The translations under genes and the position numbers were made by a program. Shown here in pieces: positions 31,890-40,455 of a stretch of DNA of 52,762 nucleotides. Source of the DNA: Deltaproteobacteria bacterium (GTDB taxonomy: Bacteria; Desulfobacterota; Desulfuromonadia; Desulfuromonadales; Geopsychrobacteraceae); the NCBI GenBank assembly GCA_024280485.1, contig JAJRQB010000066.1:1-52762 (forward strand). The letters run 5' to 3'. The notes below the pieces were generated by a model, which searched no databases, was not told the DNA's origin, and worked only from the letters and a program-made list of their open reading frames with translations. The first letter of the stretch is position 1. Each line of letters begins with the position of its first letter.

Positions 31890-33500
31890 CTATTTATTCA
31901 GATTTCGTTGCTGAGCGGCATCTCTATCTTTATTCAAACGTTTGTAAAGAGACTTGTTCTTGCGGTAGAACTGCTTGAAAATGTCAAACTTTTCATCATA
32001 AAGAGCTCTGTTGGCAGGATTAGGCTCATAGACCTTCTTGACCTTAACCAACTCTGGCACATCCTCAAAACTCATTTCACCGATCCCGACGGCACCGATA
32101 AAAGCAGCCCCCCTGGCATTGGTCTTGATCGGTTCATCCATTTGCACAATCCTGCAGTTGAGAATATCGGAATAGATCTGACACCAGACATCTGATGCGG
32201 CACCACCACCGGTCATCCGAATAGAATCGCACGGACTTTTCAAAAACTTTCTTACTCCCTCAAGCAGCCAGCGAGAATTGAATGCAACACCTTCAAAGAT
32301 TGCTCGAATAATGTCCCCACGATTGTTATGGAGTGACACATTGTAGATACCACCGCGGACAAAAGAATCGTCCATGGGAGAGCGTTCTCCGAAGACCCAG
32401 GGCGCATACAATATTCCATTACTCCCCGGGGGCACTTCCTCACAGATTTCATCAAATATTTTGTACATATCAGGCTTGTGCTCTTCTTGCAGCAAGGCAT
32501 CCCGATGATAGACAATGTTGTCAGCCATGAACGATAGATTGCCCCCCGCAGTGGTCTGGTTATTCATCAGCAGATACTTACCGGGCACAGCGCTGGGGAA
32601 TGAAGCCATATTGTGAAATGGATCGGTTTTTTTGTATGGAACGTGCGCAGTTATATAGGATGAGGTTCCAAGGGTGAGGCATGGATCAAAATCACGGACA
32701 GATCCGGCACCTATGGCAGCAGCCGTCGTATCCACCGAGCCTGCAACAACCTTGACGTCATTCGAAAGCCCCCAAGATTCAGCCACCTGCGGAAGAAGTT
32801 TACCAATGACCGCTGTTGACGCCACGATATCGGGCAGCTTATCCCGATCCCACTCAAGTATGTCCAAAAGACTTGAATGGTACTGCACATTGCTTGGATT
32901 ACGGTTATCTGTGACCCATAAAGGCAGGACTGAATCTTGGGTCGCGATATACTCGCCAGTCAGGCGCAGGTTGATAAAGTCGAGGGAATTCAAAAACTTA
33001 TAGGTTTTTTCATATATTTCAGGTCGCTCTTGTTTAATATAGGCAATATGACCCGCAGGGTCTTTTCCTGAAAGAGAAGGGATCCCCCCGGTATAACGAA
33101 CCCATTTGAGAAGGTTACCCAGGCCGTATCCCAGAGGGTTAATCACTCCCCTCACCTGCTCTCGAATCATGCGCCCCCCTCGCTGGTCCATCCAGTTCAG
33201 GGCATTCATCAAACTATTACCATCACGGTCGACCGGCACGGTCTCTTCCCCCATTGAAGAGGTACAGACGGCACGGATTCGACTTCTTGAAATAACCTCC
33301 TTGGATAAACAGCGACTGACAGCACGGTTGATCGCGCTCCACCACTCATCAGGATCCTGTTCGGCTCCTTCAGCTCCGACAATTATGAGCGGAACCTTTT
33401 CAAGTGCCCAGACAGGACACTGACCATCCAGGGTTACGAGACTTACCTTGGCACCGGAAGTCCCTAAATCAATAGTCAATATTGCATCTTTATTTTTCAT
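31890..33500 (-). CDS. FGGY-family carbohydrate kinase (copy 2)
   Basis: A 536-residue kinase of the xylulokinase-like group. The phosphate loop is TIDLGTSGAKVSLVTLDG; GAEGAEQDPDEWW matches copy 1 at 17398. The C-terminal domain has ILYAPWVFGERSPM, EGVAFNSRWLLEG and MTGGGAASDVWCQIYSDIL. I chose the ATG at 33500; the frame opens with TTG and GTG codons three codons earlier. The gene is first in an operon with the FBP-type aldolase and sulfatase 3 and is divergent from tetR. The two FGGY kinases are related but clearly different, as expected for enzymes acting on related but not identical substrates. Confidence 0.88.
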   Translation of the reverse strand: MKNKDAILTIDLGTSGAKVSLVTLDGQCPVWALEKVPLIIVGAEGAEQDPDEWWSAINRAVSRCLSKEVISRSRIRAVCTSSMGEETVPVDRDGNSLMNALNWMDQRGGRMIREQVRGVINPLGYGLGNLLKWVRYTGGIPSLSGKDPAGHIAYIKQERPEIYEKTYKFLNSLDFINLRLTGEYIATQDSVLPLWVTDNRNPSNVQYHSSLLDILEWDRDKLPDIVASTAVIGKLLPQVAESWGLSNDVKVVAGSVDTTAAAIGAGSVRDFDPCLTLGTSSYITAHVPYKKTDPFHNMASFPSAVPGKYLLMNNQTTAGGNLSFMADNIVYHRDALLQEEHKPDMYKIFDEICEEVPPGSNGILYAPWVFGERSPMDDSFVRGGIYNVSLHNNRGDIIRAIFEGVAFNSRWLLEGVRKFLKSPCDSIRMTGGGAASDVWCQIYSDILNCRIVQMDEPIKTNARGAAFIGAVGIGEMSFEDVPELVKVKKVYEPNPANRALYDEKFDIFKQFYRKNKSLYKRLNKDRDAAQQRNLNK

Positions 33501-33547
33501 TCTCACCAACCCGTCAACCGGATGTTGTTGATCAACGCACCCAACTC

Positions 33548-33682
33548 ACTGACAGACCATCAATTCTCAGCAATTGAGAGCACCTTGCCTGCCCTGCCAG
33601 GAACCTGACAAACCTCCTAATAAATACCATTCATTTCATTTTCCATGGCATAAAATTCACACACAACCAACCCGCCTGTCAA
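33548..33682 (-). promoter_or_regulatory. Probable promoter and weak operator (site F) for kinase 2 operon
   Basis: On the minus strand TTGACA (33682-33677) is followed after 17 bases by TGAATT (33659-33654), a fair promoter about 150 bases before the kinase start. The only operator-like sequence is at 33548-33565 (ACTGAC followed by poor matches), much weaker than the other copies. This operon may be controlled less strictly or by another site. Confidence 0.35.
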
Positions 33683-33767
33683 GTAATTTAAGTCAGAGCT
33701 TACTTTATGACTTTACTTACAACACGTAACATGCTATTTTTATGTCATATTTTCATTTCATAATTTT

Positions 33768-33797
33768 TTGATTGTAATTTTTATTAAGTGATAATAT
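33768..33797 (+). promoter_or_regulatory. Promoter of the tetR gene
   Basis: TTGATT (33768-33773), an 18-base gap and TAATAT (33792-33797) in a very AT-rich stretch. Transcription would start near 33804, which supports the ATG at 33890 over the longer frame from 33788. No operator copy overlaps it. Confidence 0.6.
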
Positions 33798-33889
33798 CGT
33801 TAGAACGGTCTCCGGCAGGGCAATCTATCAACACAATGTCACTGCCAGGCAGAGAGCACCGGACACTTGAATCCTCAACAGGAAATATC

Positions 33890-34549
33890 ATGCATAAGAA
33901 ACAGGCAACCGTCCCCAAACAACAACGCAGCATAAAGACCAGACAACTGATAAAAGATACCGGCTACCGGCTTTTTTCTGAAAAAGGTCTATACGGGACC
34001 TCGAGTAATCAAATTGCAGCAGAAGCGGGTGTCAATATCGGAACCTTCTACAACTATTTTGTCGACAAAAGAGTCCTGTTCCTGGAATTGCTTGAAGACT
34101 TCCAGGAACGTTTTGTCGAAAAAGTCTTCTCCGCCCAACCATCCGACCTGGGGGGAATAGACGTCAAAACATTCATTCGCCAACACCTGAATCAAGCCTT
34201 TGATGCCTTCAGGAGCGAGCGCGACTTTTTCAAAAGCGCATATCCACTCCAATACATGGACGAAGACGTAGAAAAGGTTTTCAGAAAGTATGAACGCCAA
34301 GAACTGAGGATGACACTTGCCACATACCGGAAACTCTTCAAATCCGACAACCCGAAGCAAACAGAAACCACGATTACCGTTATCAGTATGATCCTCATTG
34401 CCGCTTCCAATCGCTTTTATACGCTTGGCATGTCGGTTGGGAAAAAACAACTGATTGACACCATGGTGGAAATGACCAGCACCTACATTGAAAAACTACA
34501 AAAAGAAGTTGATTCACAGCAGTCCGTACCGACAACAACAACAACTTAA
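33890..34549 (+). CDS. TetR-family transcriptional regulator
   Basis: A 219-residue DNA-binding protein. The TetR helix-turn-helix covers about residues 20-62, with TRQLIKDTGYRLFSEKGLYG leading into the recognition part SSNQIAAEAGVNIGTFYNYF. The C-terminal domain (residues 70-205) is helical and carries the ligand pocket; its inducer is unknown. I chose the ATG at 33890, with AGGA six bases upstream, because the promoter's -10 lies inside the longer frame. It is divergent from the kinase 2 operon and lies 150 bases before the only perfect copy of the 18-bp operator found eight times in the window, so it is the best candidate for the repressor of the whole set (inference). TetR proteins of this kind in fatty-acid and lipid catabolism often respond to acyl-CoA or the substrate. 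Confidence 0.9.
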   Translation: MHKKQATVPKQQRSIKTRQLIKDTGYRLFSEKGLYGTSSNQIAAEAGVNIGTFYNYFVDKRVLFLELLEDFQERFVEKVFSAQPSDLGGIDVKTFIRQHLNQAFDAFRSERDFFKSAYPLQYMDEDVEKVFRKYERQELRMTLATYRKLFKSDNPKQTETTITVISMILIAASNRFYTLGMSVGKKQLIDTMVEMTSTYIEKLQKEVDSQQSVPTTTTT

Positions 34550-34688
34550 GACCATGCGACTACCTGGGCCGTTTGAATCAACCCTACAAGGGCAAGCCCC
34601 CCCCCCTCCGGGCCCCGTCACATAAACAGAGGACGCACCACTGAGCAGTAAACTCTGAGGCACATGGGAATATAAAACTGTTTTGCTA

Positions 34689-34727
34689 TTGACTTCCCCT
34701 GTAACTGACTGTACAGTCAGTTACAGG
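34689..34727 (+). promoter_or_regulatory. Promoter with perfect 30-bp palindromic operator (site G)
   Basis: TTGACT (34689-34694), a 17-base gap and TACAGT (34712-34717) form a good promoter for the EEP/aminotransferase operon. The region 34698-34727 is a perfect palindrome of 30 bases centred on TA, whose core is ACTGACTGTACAGTCAGT. The -10 box is the right half of the core, so bound repressor would exclude RNA polymerase. Confidence 0.82.
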
Positions 34728-34759
34728 TGGGAAACGTTTAAATAAACTACAAATAAACA

Positions 34760-35890
34760 ATGAAGAACAAACACCAGGGACCACAAAGATCAATTCCCGC
34801 TGAACGGAACCAATGCGCCCGACCAGATTCAGATGAGGAGGAGCAGCAGTCAGTGCCTGAAGCAAAACACAAACGCCTGAAACTGATCACTCTGAACACA
34901 TGGTCAGGACTTACCTATCGTGGAATCGTGCGGGCGAAGGAATACGAATCCTCCGAAATCCGGGAGTTGAGGTTTCGCGGCTTGTTTGAGGAACTGACCA
35001 GGATCAATGCAGATGTCATTGTCCTGAATGAAGTCAACCCTCTCCCCCATTACGCAAACCGCTTGGCAGCAATAATGAACATGGACTGCATGTATCACAT
35101 AGGCATCTCGGGATTACGGATCGGAAAGTTCGGATTTCCTGTCAACCTGAAAGAAGGCGACCTGATCCTGGCTAAAAAGCATCTGCATCTCAAGCCATTA
35201 GCCCGCACCCAAATCGCAGGAGCAGGGATCGTCAATCGACATTTTTCCTATCACACCAAAAATGCCACACAAGCATTGGCAGGAGTCATCAACGCATCGG
35301 GGAAAGAAGTCTACATCGTAGCCACACACCTGCTGGCTACGCCGGCATTCGGTAAAAAGAGCTACCAGCGCCTGGTCAAGCTGAAAAAGGACTGGAATTA
35401 CAGCGACAAGGAATATCACCAGGCTGTGCAAAAACTGAAAAAAGAAGAGAAGGCCAAATTAAAGGAGGGGGAAGCCCTTCTGAAATTCATCAAGCGTGTC
35501 GTCCCTGAAGACGCCCCATGCTTTCTTCTCGGGGATTTCAATGCCGAACCGGACTGGCCGGAGATCAGCCTGTTAAAAGAAAACGGATTTATCGACTGCT
35601 TTGAGCACAAAAGCGGCAATGCGGATCCCGGGGACACTTGGGACCCAACGAAAAACATCAACTTACAGAATCACTATACCAACGAAAAGAACCGAAAACA
35701 CAACAGGCTGTTCGACCACTTACATGCCTTGGATGAAATGGATCGCCGCAGAATCGACTTTATATTCGCTAAAAAAGTGATGACAGAACGCAGCGTCGTC
35801 AATTCGGAACTTTGTTGTCATAACACATATAAAAATCAACACATCTCTGATCACTTCGGAGTATTTACAGAAATCAAATTGGAGGCTTAG
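34760..35890 (+). CDS. Endonuclease/exonuclease/phosphatase-fold protein (sphingomyelinase-like superfamily)
   Basis: A 376-residue member of the DNase I-like superfamily, which includes nucleases, inositol phosphatases and neutral sphingomyelinases, all Mg-dependent phosphoesterases. Visible signatures are KLITLNTWSGL near residue 40, the catalytic Glu in DVIVLNEVNP, VATHLLA, the FLLGDFNAEPDWPE motif and the C-terminal SDHFGVF. The first 35 residues are polar and there is no signal peptide, so it acts in the cytoplasm. The ribosome site is weak. The next gene, an aminotransferase, starts two bases after its stop, with its ribosome site inside this gene, so the two are coupled. With sulfatases and lipid genes under the same operator, a lipid-head phosphoesterase is more likely than a nuclease (inference). 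Confidence 0.82.
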   Translation: MKNKHQGPQRSIPAERNQCARPDSDEEEQQSVPEAKHKRLKLITLNTWSGLTYRGIVRAKEYESSEIRELRFRGLFEELTRINADVIVLNEVNPLPHYANRLAAIMNMDCMYHIGISGLRIGKFGFPVNLKEGDLILAKKHLHLKPLARTQIAGAGIVNRHFSYHTKNATQALAGVINASGKEVYIVATHLLATPAFGKKSYQRLVKLKKDWNYSDKEYHQAVQKLKKEEKAKLKEGEALLKFIKRVVPEDAPCFLLGDFNAEPDWPEISLLKENGFIDCFEHKSGNADPGDTWDPTKNINLQNHYTNEKNRKHNRLFDHLHALDEMDRRRIDFIFAKKVMTERSVVNSELCCHNTYKNQHISDHFGVFTEIKLEA

Positions 35891-35891
35891 C

Positions 35892-37376
35892 ATGAGCAAT
35901 GATATCGACAAAACAGGATTTGGTATAACTGAATACCACAACACGCAGGAGATCTACCGTGAGTTAAAGAACCTGATCACGACCCCTGCCAGGGGCTTGA
36001 AACCGGCTGAACTAAAAAGCTACCTGACGAACTATTTTGAGAGTAAATGTAAAAAGTCTAAAGCTGAATTTGAAAAAGCAAGCAAAATTATCCCTGGTGG
36101 AGTTCAACACAACCAAGCATTTTCATACCCTTTCCCACTTACTATCACAAAAGCAAAAGGGGCGCATCTGGTGGATATTGACGGGAACGAGTACATCGAT
36201 TTCCTCGCAGGTGGTGGAACCACGCTTCTCGGCAGCTCACCAGATATCGTCAATGAAAAAGCTAAAGAGGTCATCGACAACTGCGGCCCCTGCACATGCC
36301 TTCATCACGAATATGAAACACTACTGGCCCAGTTTATCGTGGACAAATTCCCGGGCATCGATAAAGTACGTCTGCTCGGCAGCGGCACGGAAGCGGGCAT
36401 GGGCGCCATCCGCCTGGCCCGGGTGCACACAAAAAAGAAAAATATTATCAAACTGGGGGCCGGATTCCACGGCTGGAGCGACCAGGTGTCATACGCGCAA
36501 CGTATCGCCGGTATCGGCGGACTGGAATGCCATGGTATTCCTCGCGCCGTTTACAAGCACACTCAGGAAGTCTACCCCAACGATGTAAAAGCCATGGAAC
36601 GCATGCTGAAACGTAACCGTTACAGAGGCGGCACTGCAGCAGTGATCATAGAACCGATGGGGCCGGAAAGCGGGACCCGTCCGTTGGATTATGACTATCC
36701 GGCAAAAGTCAGAGCGCTCTGCGACAAATACGGCGCGCTGCTCATCTTCGATGAAGTCGTTACCGGATTCCGTATCGCCATGGGCGGTGCCCAGGAATAT
36801 TTCGGCGTTACACCGGATATCACCACTCTGGGCAAGGTCATTGCGGGTGGCTACCCGGCTGCTGGTGCTCTCGGCGGAAAGAAAGAGGTCATGGAAAGCC
36901 TAGCTGGCGGGATCGGCGGAAAGAAAGGCAAGAAAGCTCACGTAGGTGGCACACTGGCTGCTAACCCATTAAGCTCGATGGCTGGATATGTAACACTCAA
37001 GGAGATTGAAAGAACCAACGCCTGTGAAGTAGCCGGAAAGCTTGGTGACCGCCTCACCAAAGGGCTGAAACAGCTGATTCAAAAATACAACTTGCCTTTC
37101 GTGGCCTACAACCAAGCCTCAATGGTTCACCTTGAAACCGTAGGAACTGTCCTCTTTGACATCAACCTGTTTAAGTTTTGGGAGCTCCCGGGCAAAATAA
37201 AGGAAATCCATAAACGTAAAGATATCATGACCCACATGGGTGCAGCCTACATGGCCGAAGGTCTGGTAACCGTGGGCGGTAGCCGAATGTTCACTACTGC
37301 CGCAATGAACAACGAAATTATCGACGACGCACTTACACGCTTCGAAAGAGTGTTCATGAAAGTCGAAGGTGTTTAA
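35892..37376 (+). CDS. Class III PLP-dependent aminotransferase (GSA-aminomutase-like, copy 2)
   Basis: A 494-residue paralogue of the enzyme at 19646, alike from the N-terminal extension (FGITEYHNTQEIY) to the end. SGTEA is at 164-168, GFHGWSD at 191-197, the Asp of IFDEVV at 287 and the PLP lysine at 315 in TTLGKVIAGGYPAAG. GGAGG lies six bases before ATG. It is translated together with the EEP-fold gene from the promoter with the perfect operator and ends at the strong hairpin at 37412. The high conservation between the two copies around the cofactor, and both being within kinase/aldolase neighbourhoods, suggests parallel pathways for related amines. The amine substrate and acceptor are unknown. 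A GSA aminomutase role is unlikely because two copies and no heme genes are present. Confidence 0.88.
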   Translation: MSNDIDKTGFGITEYHNTQEIYRELKNLITTPARGLKPAELKSYLTNYFESKCKKSKAEFEKASKIIPGGVQHNQAFSYPFPLTITKAKGAHLVDIDGNEYIDFLAGGGTTLLGSSPDIVNEKAKEVIDNCGPCTCLHHEYETLLAQFIVDKFPGIDKVRLLGSGTEAGMGAIRLARVHTKKKNIIKLGAGFHGWSDQVSYAQRIAGIGGLECHGIPRAVYKHTQEVYPNDVKAMERMLKRNRYRGGTAAVIIEPMGPESGTRPLDYDYPAKVRALCDKYGALLIFDEVVTGFRIAMGGAQEYFGVTPDITTLGKVIAGGYPAAGALGGKKEVMESLAGGIGGKKGKKAHVGGTLAANPLSSMAGYVTLKEIERTNACEVAGKLGDRLTKGLKQLIQKYNLPFVAYNQASMVHLETVGTVLFDINLFKFWELPGKIKEIHKRKDIMTHMGAAYMAEGLVTVGGSRMFTTAAMNNEIIDDALTRFERVFMKVEGV

Positions 37377-37411
37377 GAAGCTTGATATACGCCTGAGCAT
37401 TCAAAACATTC

Positions 37412-37460
37412 CGTAAAAAATAAAATCCTCTGGTTTTGCCAGGGGATTTTATTTTTTACG
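37412..37460. terminator. Bidirectional terminator
   Basis: A long hairpin: CGTAAAAAATAAAATCC and its complement flank TCTGG, TTTTG, CCAGG. A and T runs lie on both sides, so it can stop the aminotransferase operon from the left and the phosphatase gene from the right, which converge here. Confidence 0.88.
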
Positions 37461-37626
37461 AGTTATCGAATCCGAATAATCACTAACTTGACGGAAGAAC
37501 CAGATTGTACCGCACCACAGGTACATTTTCGGTTTTTATATACTTGCCAATGAGGCAAATTCGCAACAAACTGCGGGCTCCCTTAGAAACTTAACTTTCC
37601 ATAATTTACTTATTGTAGATAATTTC

Positions 37627-39846
37627 TCAAGTGGCACAACGAACAACGACTACCGTCAAATCATCTGGCAAAGGCATATCTTGAGGTACTATTGCCACCA
37701 ATTGTTCGACCATTTCCCTGGCAGACTGCGCACCAGCCAATCGGTCAGCTAACGCCTTATTGTCCAAAGAAAGTTCTGGCAGAGCATCCACCAATCCGTC
37801 ACTGAATATAACCAGAGCGTCCCCTTTCGCAAAGGACATTTCTCCTTCTACATAGGGTTCATCCGCGGAAATCCCCAACGGGAGGCCGCGAGGAAATAAT
37901 TCATCAACCCCTCCATCGGCTCTGCGCATAAAAACAAAACCATGCCCACAGTCTACATAGTTAATAGTTCTCAATTCGGTGTTGAGTTGGCCATGAAAGA
38001 GGGTAACAAAACTTTCGGAGTTACCTAGGTCTTGACGAAGAGCTTGATCCGCTAACCTCAAAGCCAAGGCAGGAGATTTTTCACATGAGACAACCCGCAT
38101 TGTTGCTCTCACCGTCGCCATGAGCATCGCCGCTGCAATGCCCTTCCCCATGATGTCACCAAGGGTGATGGAGACAAGGCCCGAAGCGACCTCGTACCAG
38201 TCATAAAAATCCCCGCCGATCTTATAAGCCGGTTGAAAACTGGCAGAAATTTCGAAACCGTCCATCGATGCAGATTGCTGAGGCAATAACTTTGACTGCA
38301 CTTCGGCAGCAATTTCCAGTTGCATCTGTAGCTTCTCGGCCCGTTTAAGCTCAGTGACATCCTGAAGCGTGACAATAACAAGATTGTGTTCCAGCATCGG
38401 AATACTTGTAAAAAGGAGGTCGGCCAATTCCCCTGAAGCCTTGGTGATTGTGGTTTCCCAATTCATCCTGCCCGGATCGCCGCTTTTCCAATCAGCGTAG
38501 ACTTTCTCTTTCATCTTTGCGCGATAATCCTTGTCAGGAAAGGCGCTTCTCCAGAACGTATCGAGGTAACGATCTTCCTCTTTCTCAATGGCCCAACCGA
38601 CAAGCGCTCCGATTCTCTCGTTGGCGTATCGAATTTTGCGATCATCGTAGTCAAGAACAACAAAACCGATCGGGAGGTTATCGGTAACAGTTTCAATAAA
38701 CTCGTTTCTTTCACATAATTCAGCCACGGCACGCTTTCGATCCGTAACATCCTGAACCGTGATAATGGTTTGATTCCTGTCCCGCATGGGGATAGCAAAA
38801 GCCAGGATCTCGACCACTTCGCCCGAGTCCTTAGTAATTGGTATTTCCCACGACATACGCTCCGGATCGCCATATTCCAGATCAGCACAAATCCTTTCTC
38901 TGACTTGCTGACGAAGATGAGGGTCAGGAATTGTCTCTTCCCAGAGGCTATTCAAATCAACAAAATCATCTCTGTGCTTACCAATGATCTTTTCACATAC
39001 GGGATTCAGGTATTGAACCTTGAGATCATCAAAGCCAACCACAAGAAGTCCGATGGGCAGGTTAACCATAATGGCCTCAATAAATTCATTTCTTTCTTCC
39101 AGCGCTTCCTCGAACTGTTTGCGTTCGGAAATATCCGTGATCGTCCCGACATATCCCAACAACCCGCCAGAGGAATTTTTTTCAGCCACGACCTGGCTAT
39201 AAACCCAGGTATCTGTTCCATCACTGTGCGGAATCCGGAATTCTGATTTGAAAGAAGCCTGCCGTTCAGCAGCATCTCTCCATTCCTCAAGAACTCGTTC
39301 CCGATCCTCTGGGTGAGGTGCCCAAGCCAAGCCTTTCTTAAGTGCCTCCTCCTCCGTAAGACCAACCACCTCACACCAGCGCTCGTTGACATATAAAAAA
39401 TTGTCTTCCGCATCGGTATAAAAAATACCGACAGGTGACACCTCGGCAAGAGTTCGGAAGCGCTTCTCGCTCTCGTGAAGAGACTCCTCGACTCGCTTTC
39501 TTTCACGAATATCGCGCGTACAGATCTGAACAAGCTGTCGACCCTCTAGCTCTATCCTCGACATCAATATCTCAATTTCAATCCAGGAATTTTCCCTGTG
39601 GAGGATTTGCCATAGAAAGGTTTGTGATTCTCCTGAGAGGGCCGCTTCGACATGCTGAGTCAGGACAATTCGTGAATCCTGACCATCAGCCTGTTGGGGC
39701 AACGAATAGTCCAACAAGGAACGACCTAATAGTTCCTCGCGCTCTACCCCAAACAGACGACAAGTCTGCTCATTACAATCTTCAATGACCTCACCCATCA
39801 GGAAGACTCCGACAGGTAAGTTTTCAAATACTTTGTGGTATTTCAT
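37627..39846 (-). CDS. Multi-PAS sensor with SpoIIE/PP2C serine phosphatase output
   Basis: A 739-residue cytoplasmic signalling protein without membrane helices. Four PAS domains occupy about residues 1-500: the first from the N-terminus (VFENLPVGVFLMGEV), the second after RVEESLHESEKRFRTLAEVSP, and the third and fourth, which resemble each other (NEFIEAIMVNLPIGLLVV and NEFIETVTDNLPIGFVVL). After a helical linker (LQMQLEIAAEVQSKLLPQ), the RsbU/SpoIIE domain fills the rest, with GGDFYDWYEV, GDIMGKGIAAAMLMA and FSDGLVDALPE as metal-binding motifs. Such proteins dephosphorylate anti-sigma-factor antagonists in response to small ligands or redox state. No partner gene or operator copy is nearby, and it is probably not part of the catabolic set. 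Confidence 0.9.
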   Translation of the reverse strand: MKYHKVFENLPVGVFLMGEVIEDCNEQTCRLFGVEREELLGRSLLDYSLPQQADGQDSRIVLTQHVEAALSGESQTFLWQILHRENSWIEIEILMSRIELEGRQLVQICTRDIRERKRVEESLHESEKRFRTLAEVSPVGIFYTDAEDNFLYVNERWCEVVGLTEEEALKKGLAWAPHPEDRERVLEEWRDAAERQASFKSEFRIPHSDGTDTWVYSQVVAEKNSSGGLLGYVGTITDISERKQFEEALEERNEFIEAIMVNLPIGLLVVGFDDLKVQYLNPVCEKIIGKHRDDFVDLNSLWEETIPDPHLRQQVRERICADLEYGDPERMSWEIPITKDSGEVVEILAFAIPMRDRNQTIITVQDVTDRKRAVAELCERNEFIETVTDNLPIGFVVLDYDDRKIRYANERIGALVGWAIEKEEDRYLDTFWRSAFPDKDYRAKMKEKVYADWKSGDPGRMNWETTITKASGELADLLFTSIPMLEHNLVIVTLQDVTELKRAEKLQMQLEIAAEVQSKLLPQQSASMDGFEISASFQPAYKIGGDFYDWYEVASGLVSITLGDIMGKGIAAAMLMATVRATMRVVSCEKSPALALRLADQALRQDLGNSESFVTLFHGQLNTELRTINYVDCGHGFVFMRRADGGVDELFPRGLPLGISADEPYVEGEMSFAKGDALVIFSDGLVDALPELSLDNKALADRLAGAQSAREMVEQLVAIVPQDMPLPDDLTVVVVRCAT

Positions 39847-40216
39847 ACTCCTCCTTGCTGCATTTAAGGAAAGAGCTTACAGATCTATAATATCGGCACA
39901 ACATCATACCAAACAATATCAACCGTACTCAGACCCTCAGTTGAGAATACCAAAAAGTTCAGCACCCCGCTTAAGGGATCTAGTTCAAGAGGCTGGCCAC
40001 AATCTGCCAAATACCAACTGAACCCGTTTCAGGGCTCTCAATTATGAGAGCCCTGGTACATATCCAAATGACTTGATAAATAAATTTCAGGAAGAAATGG
40101 GAGAATAATACGATGAAGGGTTTTCCTGCCAAAAGAACAGTGAAAACCAGAATGGGCAAATTATCGGCACAATGAATTATGTCAAAGCATTTCAACCACC
40201 AAGCGACACTGAACAA
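39847..40216. other. Gene-free stretch with a perfect 10-bp hairpin
   Basis: I see no credible gene. AGGGCTCTCA and TGAGAGCCCT (40031-40040 and 40045-40054) form a perfect hairpin with a 4-base loop but no T run. The promoter of the phosphatase gene should be in the left part; I could not place it. Confidence 0.5.
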
Positions 40217-40428
40217 CTATGCACTGAAAGTGCATAGGTTCCTGTAGGGACTGAAAGTCCCTCAAATAGCACATAATAATTTTGTCCCTTCTCCCCGAGG
40301 GAGAAGGTGGCCACAGGCCAGATGAGGGGGCTCTCGTAACATCTACCAACGGCCCCCCTCACCCTAGCCCTCTCCCTCAGGGAGAGGGAATTGAGTAGCA
40401 ACTGAAAGTCTTGGACTAAAGTCCATAG
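40217..40428. repeat. Composite palindromic intergenic element (REP/MITE-like)
   Basis: About 212 bases made of nested inverted repeats. The left end has CTATGCAC-TGAAA-GTGCATAG (40217-40237) and AGGGAC-TGAAA-GTCCCT (40246-40262). The centre has CTTCTCCC-CGA-GGGAGAAG, then GATGAGGGGG opposed to CCCCCCTCACC, then CCCTCTCCC-TCA-GGGAGAGGG. The right end has ACTGAAAGT and GGACT-AA-AGTCC-ATAG. The outer ends CTATG and CATAG are inverted. Such blocks are typical dispersed REP-like elements; it lies 27 bases after the IclR stop and may also act as its terminator. Confidence 0.75.
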
Positions 40429-40455
40429 TTTTTACTAGCGTGATGGAACAATAAA

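Noticed and set aside
34597-34606. Run of ten C between tetR and site G, possible phase-variation tract
   Set aside because: It is in a gap outside any promoter box or coding frame; nothing supports a switching role.
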